Below, in pieces: positions 11,279 to 22,070 of a stretch of 64,000 nucleotides of DNA. A program made the translations under genes and the position numbers. The notes below the pieces were generated by a model. It did not search any database. It was not told where the DNA came from and was given only the letters and a program-made list of their open reading frames with translations. Position 1 is the stretch's first letter. Every line of letters starts with the position of its first letter. This stretch comes from Heloderma charlesbogerti (Eukaryota; Chordata; Lepidosauria; Squamata; Helodermatidae): assembly GCA_026122225.1 (NCBI GenBank), contig JANEZZ010000793.1, positions 620,001-684,000 of the forward strand, written 5' to 3'.

Positions 11279-11477
11279 TGTGGTCATCAGCTTAAGGCTT
11301 AAACTGTCGCTCGGCAACTAAGCCTTAAGAAAGGCATTTCAACCTTTTAGAATGGGGAAAAAACTGCACAAAAGCCAGGAAGCCACCAAATAGTTGGCAG
11401 TCAGGGGAAAGGCGTGTGGCCATCTAGGGACCCCTGGAGGGTCAGAATTGGCCCTGAGCCTGAGGTTCCCCACCTTG
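11279..11477 (-). mobile_element. hAT-like element fragment (CAGGGGTGGG family)
   Basis: The reverse complement matches the left half of the 8202 element (GGTGGCTTCCTGGCTTTTGT, CCCCATTCTAA). The far end is missing. Confidence 0.75.
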
Positions 11478-12093
11478 GTTTAAGCTTTCCTCCATCTCAC
11501 CTCCCAGTATAGGAACTGAAACTCATAGCAGCTAGGAGTAAGATTCACAGGGCACAAACCTAGAGGACTGTGGAATAACATCCCAGAATGAGATGCAAAG
11601 ATAGCATTCTGAAGGACTTGTGGAACTCATCTACTTTGCATGGCCTCTGGCAGCAAAGAATACAATTTCTTTTTTTCCTTTTTTTATGGAGCCTATTGAC
11701 TCTGAATTGTTATTTGTGATTGTGTTTTCCATATGGATGTGATTCTAAATATCGGGTTTTTGGAAACAGCTTGATGCTCAGGAAAAGCAAGATGCAAATG
11801 TCTTCCACAAATCAATAAATAAAGCAAAACAATGAAACAGTGCTGCCAACACCACGTGAAATCCACACCACACGGAACAATGGTATGGAATTTAGGGTGG
11901 AGTGGAAATGTTTGGTTCCCCTTTAGAAAGTTTTGGCAGAACCTAAAGCAGATGGATTTCATCATGCCAGTACACCAGAGAGGATTATGGTACTGGCCCC
12001 TTCCTTAATGCCAGAGGCTTCTGGGCATGCAAGGCAATGCAAGGTCTAGCATGAACAGGGGCTTTCCTAGACTGGGAATGTGATAGGCCCTAT
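11478..12093. other. Unassigned sequence
   Basis: No gene or recognisable repeat. Confidence 0.4.
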
Positions 12094-12456
12094 CAGTGCC
12101 AGTTCCAGGTGAGGCCCCTTGGGCAAGACACCCTCAATGGGGGGCCCTCCCTCAGTGAGTCTATTTTCCCACTGCCATTGTCCCCAGCTGCTATTGCTCC
12201 TCATCCTCTTCCTCATCATTGCTACCACTTGCTTGTTTGACAGGCAGAAAGCCAGTGAGTAAGTAGGGAGTGGCATGTACTGCTCCTCTCTCTCACCACC
12301 GCTGTTGTCTGGGCAAGAGTGAGAGATGGATGAACAAGCAGCTTGTAAGGGGGAGGGAGAGGAGGAACAACTCCAGGGGGGTCTTGTCAATGGGCCCCTG
12401 CTGAGATGTGGGCCCTTTGCAGGTGCCCAATCATGCCTCCCTTTGATACTGGCCCT
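12094..12456. mobile_element. hAT-like element, CAGGGCCGG-type ends
   Basis: Begins CAGTGCCAGTTCC and ends ACTGGCCCTAG. The interior (poly-CTCCTC block, GGCCCCTTGGGCAAG, GGGCCC) matches the 60015 element in inverted layout. Non-coding. Confidence 0.6.
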
Positions 12457-12528
12457 AGGTCCTAGGTCCCATCCAAAAATTATTCTACAGAGACAGGTAC
12501 TCCAGCTTCTGGACTGAATTCTGGTTGA

Positions 12529-12560
12529 AAAGCGTGTGTGTGTGTGTGTGTGTGTGTGCA
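12529..12560. repeat. (TG)n microsatellite
   Basis: An uninterrupted run of GT dinucleotides of about 30 bases. Confidence 0.95.
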
Positions 12561-12662
12561 TGCCCCATTCTTATTGGAAGTATTTTCTAGGAGTAGTGAG
12601 GATCTCTGTTTTGCATATCCAGTTTTTAATATGAGGAAAGCATGGTGTGCCAGACATTAAAC

Positions 12663-12798
12663 CAGAAGTAGGCAACCTGGTGCCCTCCAGATGCTTTGGA
12701 CTACAACTCTCATAAGCCCCTGTCGGTATGGTCAATGGTCAGGGATTATGGGGGTTGTAGTCCAGAACATCTGGAAGGGATTCGGTTGACTGCCCCTG
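12663..12798. mobile_element. Palindromic hAT-like MITE with 7/8 duplication
   Basis: CAGAAGTAGGCAACC at one end, GACTGCCCCTG at the other. The interior is palindromic (ACTACAACTCTCAT paired with TTGTAGTCCAGA). The flanks CATTAAAC and CATTGAAC match at 7 of 8. Same family as 40586 and 63294. Confidence 0.87.
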
Positions 12799-12863
12799 CA
12801 TTGAACCATTAAAGGAAGTGAAATATACATGTACTATATTTGTGTATTGATGCTTATAGGACT

Positions 12864-12931
12864 CAAAATAGCACGTAGAGCACATGCTTTGCATGGAGGA
12901 GTTCCCAAGTTCAGTCTCTGGAAACTCCAGA
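12864..12931 (+). mobile_element. tRNA-SINE fragment (type 2)
   Basis: AGAGCACATGCTTTGCATG followed by a weak B box matches the head of the 36718 SINE. Degraded. Confidence 0.65.
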
Positions 12932-12962
12932 TGAAAGGTTCAGGTAGCAGATGATGGGAAGG

Positions 12963-13437
12963 TAGGGATGGGTGAGAAATTCGTTGGGTTCACATTTGAA
13001 TGCATACTTACCACATTCACACTTCCCAAACCTAAACACAAACCAGAATGCAGCTTGCTGTTCAAATCTGTACATTTCTGAAGTTTTGCAAAAGACAAAA
13101 TGATGTGCAAAAATACATACACTGGAAAAATGTACACAAAAATGCATATATTTGAAAACAAGGGGGCATAAAAACAGCTGTATTCACTGGAAAATCTCTT
13201 TTAAAATGCAGACATTTGAAAAAGGACACACAAAAATTTTGCGCATTTAAAACGGTGCATACAAAAACGCATACTTTCCCAAAAATGTGCACAAACATCT
13301 GTACAAATTTTTGTGTAGATGGAGGGATGGGGTGGGGGAATTTGCAACCCAATGCAGAATCAAGATGGAATGAACTTAAAAGAGAGAGAAAAATAGAAAC
13401 TGGGTGAAATCAAGCTTGACAGATTCGCCCATTGCTA
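12963..13437. mobile_element. AT-rich element with TAGGGATGGG-type ends
   Basis: The left end TAGGGATGGGTGAGAAATTCG pairs loosely with the right end CGCCCATTGCTA. The interior is made of imperfect repeats of AAAAATGCATA and AAAATGTACAC. No transposase. The 8-bp flanks do not match, so hAT membership is inferred from the ends only. Confidence 0.6.
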
Positions 13438-13701
13438 TGACAGTGACATCTGCCTGGCAGTCAGAGTAAATAATACCAGCCTAAATGGACAAACAGCCTG
13501 ACCACTACAGGGCAGCTATTCTTACTATCTGGTTGCACTCTTGCATAGAGTATGAAGCCAGGGAAGACTGTAGTGCCTGGAGTCAGTAACAGACCGGCGT
13601 GGGCCAACCAAGTAAGTTAGGGTAGCACTTAGCAGAATGAGAATGTGCCATGAAGTCCCTGATGCAAATGTCACTTTAGGCATGTCACCTTAAGCAAGCC
13701 A
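13438..13701. other. Unassigned sequence
   Basis: Nothing recognised. Confidence 0.35.
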
Positions 13702-13936
13702 CATTCCAGAGTGGGCGGGGCCGAATACAAAATGGGGCAGGGCCGAAGACAAAGGGAGTATGGCCAACATGCCCCCCAAATACTAGCATATTTGAGCTTA
13801 AAACTCTTACTGCCTGTAATTAAGTCTTAGGAGAAGCATTTCAATGTTTTAGAATGGGGAAATACATGCGCAAAAGCTGGGAAAGCACCCAACCATTGGC
13901 AGTTGGGGGAAGGGGGTGGGGTCTTCTGGGAACTTC
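13702..13936 (-). mobile_element. hAT-like element fragment (CAGGGGTGGG family)
   Basis: The reverse complement aligns with 8202 in the CATTCTAA and TTGAAATGCTT region. The ends are eroded. Confidence 0.65.
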
Positions 13937-14222
13937 AGCCGGCCAGATTCTGTATAGCCTGATATATAGGATCCTATGTCTTTGAGCTCAGAGAGTTAGG
14001 TCTCACTTGAGTATGACAGTTGCCTCCAAGAGCTAGCATCCCATGGCTAACCTGCCTTGCCTCCAGGGTTTTTGGCTGCCTTCTTGTTGGTATAATATCA
14101 CAGAATGGCTGGCCTTATTTGAAAGGAATCTGAATGCCCTCCAGTCAAGAGTGGTTCGGCTTGCACAAAATCAATTAGGAGGTCCTCTGGGCTTCAGGAT
14201 GCCTACCATGCAAACTTCACAG

Positions 14223-14510
14223 GTAGGGATGTACAGATTTTGTAAAACCTGTTCTGTCTGCATTTCATGGCTTGTCAGGTGCCTTTCGTTCCATCGTCCG
14301 CTCATTGACGGAATCGAATGTTTCTCCATTTCCTGTATTTGTGCAAATTCACATTTGCACAAGTTCGCACTTGCAAAAATTCACAACCCCCACCCAATAT
14401 GCAAATCCCCCCCATCCCCTTTTTCATGCTTTAGGCTATGTGGGAAGTGCACATTTTCAGCTGATAGTTTTTGATTGTATGTATTTTTCTATGACTAAAT
14501 TTGCGTAAAT
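14223..14510 (+). mobile_element. Possible TAGGGATGT element fragment
   Basis: TAGGGATGTACAG starts an AT-rich stretch with CAAATTCACATTTGCACAA repeats like those in 62442-62870. The second end was not found. Confidence 0.45.
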
Positions 14511-15121
14511 TCCAGAAAGTAAAAATACTGGCCCACAAGTCCAGTTGCAGGATCTGTGCAACTCAGGGAAAGCCAGTCTGCTGCAGAATCCCCAGGTCAG
14601 ATTTATAGAAATATGATTCCATTTCAGATTTATCCAACATTCCTACTCACAGCCTAGGTGGCTCTGTGTAATCTGGGAGGACAAGATCACCATAGCATGT
14701 TGAAATACCCACATGCCTCCAAACTGCAGAAACATTGATGCAGCAAACCCAAATCCCTGAAATTGAAGTGGTCTGGATGGTTTGGAAAACTGTTGTACCA
14801 ACACTGCCGAATATTTTAGTCCATCTAGAGCAGTATGATTTTGCCATGCTGCCAAGATCTTGGGCTGCATGATAATGAAATATTAAACAACAAAAGTAAG
14901 TAACCCAGGCATTCATTTTCCCGATAGCAACCATCTTCCTGTCTGCAAGTCATGCAGTGATGGATGACAATCTTTCCAAATCTTCTTGTATTGTTTCAAT
15001 CATAGGTTTATTATTAATCATGTAAACTATTTTAGATCAGATGTAAGAAAAATACCCAATTATTTGTGTTTCAACACAAACACATTTCTTAAGAACAGTA
15101 TTTTTGTAGTTTCCTCTATAT
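14511..15121. other. Unassigned sequence
   Basis: No gene or clear repeat. Confidence 0.4.
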
Positions 15122-15398
15122 CAGGGCCGGCCCTACCGTTAGGCACAGTGAAGCGGTTGCCTCAGGTAGCAAATGCTGGGAAGAAGCAGCAAGGTGTTGG
15201 AGGAGAGAGCTCTTTGCCACTTGGCCTGCCCTGTGCCCCCTAAGCTAGCTTGCTACCTTCAGGTGTAGTAGATAATGATATCCCATCATCAGTGTTAAAG
15301 ACAGATTCAACTGCCAGTCCAGCTGGCTTTTGTACATGGAATGGGAGGGTGTGCCATCTTGTCTACCTCAGGCAGCAAAATGTCTTGGGCCAGCCCTG
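15122..15398. mobile_element. hAT-like MITE, CAGGGCCGGCCC ends
   Basis: Left end CAGGGCCGGCCCTA, right end TTGGGCCAGCCCTG, with flanks CTCTATAT and TTCTATAA (6 of 8 identical). Non-coding, 277 bp. Confidence 0.82.
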
Positions 15399-15829
15399 TT
15401 CTATAATCATCCATATAGGGTTCCCCCCCCCCAAGAAAAAGCTTATAATCTGATATATTATTGTAAACTTCTATAATCTCCAAGTTGTTAACAGTAGAAC
15501 ATTTTCAGTAACAGGACAAAATCATCAATATATAATCCACTGTTAACTTCATCTCCATCTGACCCAGTTCTGGGCATTTTTCCAGTATTCTTTTAAAAAT
15601 TTAAAAATGGGAGAGGAGTCTTACCAAAGAAGAATTTAATTTGTAGGTTCCCAGATATAGCCAACCAATACAGAAATGTGTATTTACCTTTTCCTCTGTC
15701 TATTTGAAATACATCCATAGTTCCCAGTGACTGAAAGACTCCTTTTTTAAAGAAGACTGGACTTCAAGATGTCTTCATTGATTCAAGACTGTTTTGACAG
15801 AAAAAGGACAAAGCAAAACTATTTCCCTA
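15399..15829. other. Unassigned AT-rich sequence
   Basis: Nothing recognised. Confidence 0.4.
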
Positions 15830-16665
15830 CATTCACACTGGCAAGAAAATGTTTATGAACCCCTTAGGATTGTCACATATTTCCAACCTAAAATGTTATT
15901 AGATCTTAATCTAACCCCATAATCCTAGATAAAGAACAATAGATAACCTGATTAAACAAATGATACACAAACATGATACTTTTTCAACATTTATTTATCC
16001 ACAAGTGATTCAGTATTCATGTGTGGAAAACGTATGTGAACCTTTAGATTCAATATCTGGTGGCACCCCCTTGAGCAGCAACAACTTCAAGTAAGCGTTT
16101 CCTGTAACTGCTGGTTAGTCTCTCACATCAGTTTTGAGGAATTTTGACCCATTCCTCCTTACAGAACTGCTTCATCTCAGTGACATTTAAGGGCTTTCTT
16201 GCATGAACAGCTCACTTCAGGTTCTGTCACAACATTCTGATGGAGTGTTGGTCCAGACTTTGACTAGGCCATTCTAAAACACAGAATTTCTTCTTCTGCA
16301 GCCATTCTTTTGTAGATCTGCTTGTATGTTTAGGATCATTGACTTGTTGCATGGCCCACTTTCTGTTCAGCTTCAGCCCATGGACGGATGGCCTGAAATT
16401 CTCCACTAGAATCTTCTGATACACTGTAGAATTTATGGTTGGATCAACAAAGGCAAGCTGTCCAGGTCCTGAGGCAGCAAAGCAGGCCCAAATCATCACA
16501 TTCCCACCACCATGCTTCATGGATGGGATGAGGTTCTTCTGTTCGAACTCAGTGTTTGTTTTTCACTAAACATAATGTTTCTCATTGAGGCCAAAAAGTT
16601 CTACCTTTGACTCATCTGTCCAGAGAACACTGTTCCAGAAGTCTTGGGGATCATCTATGTGATCT
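15830..16665 (-). mobile_element. Tc1-type DNA transposon remnant
   Basis: The minus strand carries a Tc1 transposase segment, and 15840-16070 holds the terminal sequence including the repeated GTGAACC words of this group. It breaks at about 16665, where half of a family-A MITE begins. Confidence 0.88.
16227..16520 (-). pseudogene. Tc1 transposase, catalytic residues lost
   Basis: The 97-codon open segment starts with the MKHGGG and VMIWACF block and runs to the third catalytic region. The usual QQDNDPKHTS motif reads QQVNDPKHTS, so the second catalytic aspartate is replaced by valine. The SPDLNPIE motif reads SLDQHSIR, losing the catalytic glutamate. The protein could not cut DNA. The upstream DNA-binding half is not open. 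Confidence 0.88.
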
Positions 16666-16727
16666 GGCTGGGGCATGCTGGGAGTTGTGGGACTTTTTTC
16701 TGTCTAAACATACATAGGATTGCACCC
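16666..16727. mobile_element. MITE family A, right half
   Basis: GGCTGGGGCATGCTGGGAG through TAGGATTGCACCCT matches the right arm of 29425. The left arm is replaced by Tc1 sequence. Confidence 0.85.
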
Positions 16728-16945
16728 TAAATTGCTTTAACTTCTATTTTTGCAGAAAGCAAACTGAAAAAACCCAGTAAAACCTCTCTTCTAGCCAAGC
16801 TTTCCGCCTAATGCACTAGCTTTCCACATGCAGAGAGATTAAAAACATTGCATTAGGGTTGCCATCTTACAACTATTCCTCCGGGGTGTAGAGCTGGATT
16901 GGCCAAGAAACTGAACATGGTGTGTTAGGGGTGGAGCCAGGGTAG

Positions 16946-17478
16946 TGTCAGGAGCGCCCTGGTGGCCTCTTTCAGTAGACTCCAATAGCCAACTCAAGAC
17001 ACCAACGAAAGGATTCTTTTCAAAGCTTTAATCCTTTTACAACTTAATGACTCTTTTAGATACTAATCACCAGCGACTAAAGCAAGGAACAGCAGAGTGG
17101 CCTATGCTTCGAGTAGGCAGTTGATCCCCGTTTGAAAGAGAGTCACTTGAAGACCCAGAACTTATGGGCTAGGGAGAGATCCTCCCTCTTTCCCTTGGGT
17201 CCATGGGAGGCAGCCATTGCTTGCGCACCAAACGGGCGCTACGCCTCCTTTCCGCGCCCTCCATCGCTCGTTGCTGTCTGCATCGAGCATCTAGCAAGTC
17301 TCGTTCCCGCACTTTCTCACTGCTAGGATCACTATCTATCTCAGGAATACCGGCAGGAAGAATCTCTGCCAGCTGCTGTGCCTGTGAGGGATGAGCTGGC
17401 TCCTCTCCCACGGATTGCTGTTCCTCCTCAGAATCAGAACTGCTCTGGGGCTCTATGGGCTCAGTTTCCACCCTGACA
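16946..17478 (-). mobile_element. Solo LTR, 5-bp duplication, probably Gypsy-type
   Basis: The 533-bp segment starts TGTCAG and ends CTGACA, and is flanked on both sides by GGTAG (16941-16945, 17479-17483). The 5-bp duplication and TG...CA ends fit an LTR left after recombination between two LTRs. Orientation is inferred as minus because ATTAAA lies towards the low-coordinate end. An open frame of roughly 100 codons, rich in Glu, Ser and Arg, crosses the LTR (see next entry). No internal retroelement genes are nearby. Confidence 0.88.
17169..17478 (-). pseudogene. Open frame within the solo LTR
   Basis: Reading from the LTR edge, the frame begins VRVETEPIEP, continues with an acidic SSSDSEEEQQ block and ends with an arginine-rich segment (ERRRSARLVRKQWLP). 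In a complete element it may be the C-terminal end of the last gene running into the 3' LTR. No start of its own lies in the LTR; the nearest Met (17525) is in host flank. Function unknown. Confidence 0.5.
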
Positions 17479-17584
17479 GGTAGAATTTGGCAGGTTATAG
17501 TCATAGGATGGTGATGCAATACCAACTAAACCTTGGTGGGATCGACTGAAATGTACTGACTTTTGTTAGACCACAATACTAACT

Positions 17585-18430
17585 TGCCAGAGCATGAAGG
17601 CTTCTCCACATGGGGCTTTTATTCTGCGATTGAGACTGGTTACTCACAGAAGTTTGTGGATCCTTTACATGACATCATCAACCTCCAAAGCCTCCCCTGT
17701 GGTTTCTGACCATTTCCGTGGATTAATTTGAAATGGAAATAATGAGCTAATAAAAAGAAGTGCTTTGAATCAGGTTGAATTTGTCAGTGTAAAGAGGTAT
17801 ATAACAACAGCGTCATCTAGTGGCTGTATAATGAAACATATAGAACTTGCAGATAAAGTGCTTCACCACACTAGGCTTTTTATCCCTCAACTTACCGGGG
17901 CTTCTGCTTCTGGATTCTTTGCAGGATCAAGATCGGCTCCTGACATGAGCTGTTGTTTGGGAGGCAGTCTTTCTCAGCAAGTTCTTGGCAAGTTCTATGT
18001 GTTTCATTTTATAGCCACTACAGGGTGTTGTGGCTATAGCACAAATCCATCATTACACACACCTGATATATCAGATTAAAGTTCCTTATTGGGTTATTTC
18101 CAATCTTTTTAAAAGTGGGATAAAGGTCAGAAAGTGTGGCAGATGCCCTGGAGGTTGATGACATCGTGTAAAGGACCCTCAAACTTCTGCGAGTGATCAA
18201 TCATGAGTGTGCAATAAAAGCCTCATGCAGAAATGCTCAAAGGGAAAGGGGGGCGGGGAAAGGGAAGCACATGTACAGGGCCAATCTTAATCCTGCAAAG
18301 AATCTGGAAGCAGAAGCCCCAGTAAAATCATGAGATAAAAAGCCTCTCTGTGGAGAAGCCCTGAGTTTATAGGTCTCAGAACAGAAATATAATGGTTGAT
18401 TGGCAACTGGACATCGGAGTGAGTTCAGCA
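17585..18430. mobile_element. Large foldback structure, unknown class
   Basis: 17600-17690 (CAGAAGTTTGTGGATCC, GACATCATCAACCTCC) recurs inverted at 18120-18200. 17868-17950 (GGGGCTTCTGCTTC, GATTCTTTGCAGGAT) recurs inverted at 18272-18355. 17815-17850 (GTGGCTGTATAATGAAACA) recurs inverted at 18003-18030. The motif order differs between the arms, so the arms are rearranged. No transposase seen. Confidence 0.65.
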
Positions 18431-19094
18431 TGCTGCCACCACCCTCTGAATTGGTTGGTACAGTCCAGGGAGGACACTACCATGTTTGAATAAGCCCTAA
18501 CATGAGCTCTTGGACCAGACATGGGTCTTAAATGCCACATGTCACCTGCTCCTACTGTAGTGAGGAGGAGAAAGAGGCCCGAAAGGGCAAGGATGAGCCT
18601 CAAGTATGGTATAATAATTCTTTGCTGCACACTTTCAGTATGTTGAAAGGTTGGGGCAGAGAATGCAAAGGTCAGAATTATATTGTACACCGCATACCAT
18701 TTAAAAGGAAATAGGAGAAAATGGACTTGTGTGACCTTCACCCTGAGAATGGATCGAAGTTGGTTCTCCTTTTCTCTTGCACTGGGATACCAAGTGATGG
18801 TCCCCCGATTTGTCTTCCTCTTTCTTTTCTGTATAGTAGTAGGGCCCTGCCCAGCTTCACAAAAGAGAATGAAACAAAACTGTGGGGCTAGCTTTGTGTA
18901 TCCACACGGAACAGCCAGCTAAACACATTCCACTTCTGGCTAACTCAGCCAATTCTCTCTTGGGCTTGCTGGAATCCATGACCACTGCTAGTTTTCTTTT
19001 AAGTTACCTGAGTTGCAAGATTAGGAACAAGTATCCTGATAGTGAGTCCTGTGAAGGAAACGCTTAACATCAAAGTCACAGGACACTGTAACCC
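18431..19094. other. Unassigned sequence
   Basis: No gene recognised. Confidence 0.4.
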
Positions 19095-19345
19095 AAGTTA
19101 CAGCTGGGTGGCTTTTGATTTGGCTAGAGTGTTGGACTAGGAGTCAGGAGAACTGGGTTCTAGTCGCCACTCGGCCATGGAGCTCACTGGGTGACTTTGG
19201 GCCAGTCACTGACTCTCAGCCTAACCTCCCTCACAGGGTTGTTGTGAGGATAAAATAGAGAGGAGGAGGGTCATGTATGCTGCTCTGGGCTCCTTGTAGT
19301 AAAGGTGAGATATACATGTACCAAACAAATAAATCAATAATAAAA
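19095..19345 (+). mobile_element. tRNA-derived SINE type 1, worn
   Basis: It carries GAGTGTTGGACTAGGAGTCA, the CCACTCGGCCATGGAGCTCA block, CTCACAGGGTTGTTGTGAGG, and an AAATAAATCAATAA tail. The A box is eroded compared with 34772. Confidence 0.88.
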
Positions 19346-19620
19346 CAGCAGAGTGGGCAGTTGTGCCCTGCCTTTGAGTCATATATATTCGGGCTACAGA
19401 TCATCATCTGTCAGAGAGCCAGATCGAGGCCATGGGTGACCCTACTCAACTCAAGAACACAGACTTTCTGATTTCCTTGGGGGCAGAAAGAGGAGGAGAG
19501 GGATGGGTGAGCGAGCTAGGCAGGGGGGCTCATTTACATGGCAGGATTCTGGTTATGGTTTCCGGTTATGCCTGAATTGAGTCAATGGGACTCCTCCTAA
19601 GTTTTCAAACTGATATAAAT

Positions 19621-19686
19621 GATGCTGGCTGGGGGATTATGGGACTTGTAGTCCAACAGATGTGGAGAGCACCAGGTTGGGGAAGA
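19621..19686. mobile_element. Palindromic hAT-like MITE, half copy
   Basis: GGGATTATGGGACTTGTAGT through GCACCAGGTTGGGGA matches the right half of the 12663 family. Confidence 0.65.
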
Positions 19687-20393
19687 TTGTTCTATACTCT
19701 GTAGTCTGCTTAAGGGAGATACTGAAGTGGCTCTGTGGATGTCATCTCAGCCTTCATCCTAATTATGCACTCTGTCTAGCTGTGCATTAGCACAGAGACT
19801 GGTAATCCTGACTCATCATTTTTCGCCATCTCCACGACCAGAGGCAAACAGGCCTCATGTACACTCTCCAAACATTCCCAACCTACCCTAGAGCAAACAC
19901 CTAACCCCTCCTGCCTTGCAGCACAGCTGTCTTGTTTCTACATGTACAAGCAACTATCCCATAGCTGGGGTTATTAGGCAAGTGCTGTCCCCTGGGGAAG
20001 TATCCCAGTGACACGGATCACGATATTTTGCACAAGACATATGTGCACAGAACGGAACCTTCTTTTCCTCCCCACTCAGAAGTTACTTAGCCTTTGCTGC
20101 TAGATAGGGAGCTGATGGCAATGCTTTCAAGGGAAATATGGAGCATAATATTGCTTGAACTTTTGAGCCACTATAGGACTGGCTTACTAGACTACTTCTC
20201 CCTGACATACCCAGTATCCAAAGCTCTCTGGGAGGTTCACAACATGGTAAAACATAACAGAAACTCTTCAACATTCAAAAAATGTAAAACTGTTGGAAAC
20301 AGTTAAAACAATTAAAAATAAAACTACCAGGGCACAACAACAACAAAAACTAACATTAAAAAGCTCCATCAGATGTTGTCAAATGCCTCAGTT
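19687..20393. other. Unassigned sequence
   Basis: No gene or clear repeat. Confidence 0.4.
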
Positions 20394-20577
20394 ACAGGCC
20401 CAGCGTCAGGGGTCGGCAAGGCCAGGCAGCGGCTGAGGGCCCACAGGCTCAAAAGGGCCTATCCCTGCCAACCCCTAAGACCCTCCACTCACCACCACTG
20501 CTGCCACCCATCCCTTGAGGAGCTGCATCAGCAGGAGAAACTAGCCAGCATGGCTCTTCAGAGACCCAGCCAGACCT

Positions 20578-20840
20578 CAATGCCAGGCTCTGAGGGATCC
20601 TTCCTCAGAGCCAGGCATTGTAGAAACTGGAGAGGTGTCCCAGGAGATCACCTATGGTCCAGGCAATCTCCCAAGATACCTCTCTTCAGAAGCAGCTGCC
20701 TGACTTCTATTTAGCCAAAGCTAACAGAGGAAGGACAGCTGTTCTGGATGAGAGATGTTCCAGGTAATCTCCTGAGACACCTGTCTAGTTTCCACAATGC
20801 CTGGCTCTGAGGAAGGACCCCTCAGAGCCAGGCATTTGGA
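20578..20840. repeat. Inverted duplication, about 85-bp arms
   Basis: 20578-20665 (GCCAGGCTCTGAGG, AGAAACTGGAGAGGTGTC, AGGAGATCACCT) recurs inverted at 20757-20840 at roughly 90% identity by eye. Each arm contains its own small palindrome of CCTGGCTCTGAGG, so the motif occurs four times. Confidence 0.75.
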
Positions 20841-21734
20841 AGCAGATGGCTGCTGGTAGTGGGCAAGGGTGGTGGGAGCAGAGGTGGGTGAAGATGTGGG
20901 GGTGTCATCCACCACTAGGAAGTCTCTCCACAAAGATGGAAGGGAGGCCCATCTATGCTAATAGAAAAGTTATGCTGGAACAGCAGGTACATCACACATA
21001 TGTAAACATGGTGCCAAATGAATGCTGCATGCACATCCATGTAGAGGGATTTGCTTGTGGTTTGGGATCTGCCTAAGTGGCAATCCACTAAGAAGGTCTG
21101 CAGCCCAGTTTGGTTTTATGTGTTTCACCACCACCACTCTGAGCCACTGAGTTTTGATGCATGCATCCAATGCACTTCCAGCACCCACAGTGGGTCTGGG
21201 TTCGGGCTTGTGCTTGTCTCCTGCTGGTCTGCATTGCAAATGGTGGCTGTTGTAGCAGCACTGACTTGAGACCAGTCTTCATGATCAGAAAAAGGAGGTC
21301 ATTGCTTGCCTTCCCAGTGCCACATTGTTTCTGTTTTTTTCAAGGAACTTGGGGATTTTTCATGCACGTTTTAAAAAAGTACAGTTGAGCTGTTCTCATG
21401 CTATTTGTGTGTCTGTGCATGCATTTTTCAGCCAGGATAGAATGCAGAAGAGGGGGATTTCTAAACCAAATGTCTATTGCAGTCTTCCTAGGCTTGGAGG
21501 TTTTCGTTACAGCCACAGTGTGGGGGTGGGGAGAGCAAATAACCCTTGTGAAAATGCCCTTTTCTTGTGCTCTAGCTTTTCAACTAAAATGCAGCAAACA
21601 TGCTATTCATTTAGGCCATTTTCACCCCACCCTTCAGCATTACTGCTCGGCGACAGGCGGGGGGGGGGGGGGAGAAAAGAAAATCACAAACAATAAAATC
21701 AAGCGCTCAAATGTACAATAAAACATATACAAGT
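20841..21734. other. Unassigned; poly-G run at about 21659-21672
   Basis: No gene recognised. Confidence 0.4.
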
Positions 21735-21874
21735 GGAACCCTAGGTACGTTTACTTGGGAGTAAGTCCCACAGTGTACACTGTGGCTGATTCCTTCAACA
21801 GCCTGCAGTCCCTGGAGTAAAATCCACTGAACCCAATGGGACTTACTTCTGAGCAGACGTGCATAGCATTGCAC
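21735..21874. mobile_element. MITE family B, interrupted copy
   Basis: ACTTGGGAGTAAGTCCCAC on the left and AATGGGACTTACTTCTGAGC on the right are family-B blocks. A perfect 16-bp palindrome, CACAGTGTACACTGTG, lies at 21769-21784. Confidence 0.7.
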
Positions 21875-22070
21875 TAAAATAGTTTACAGCAGACAGCAGG
21901 AGAAAGTTATTTGGATTTAAAAGTTGATTCCCCCCCCCCACACTCCTGGTTTGCGCAGGGGAAATTAAAGAACAAAGCTAATTTATTTCTTTGCTCGATT
22001 TGGTTAGGATCCACATAGTTTCGTGCTGCAAGTATCTCTTCCCCTGTCTTTCCTCCTCTGTAGAGGTCTC

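Noticed and set aside
13062..14474. Several frames of 60-143 codons
   Set aside because: They lie in AT-rich repeat sequence with ATGCATA words and show no domain or family likeness.
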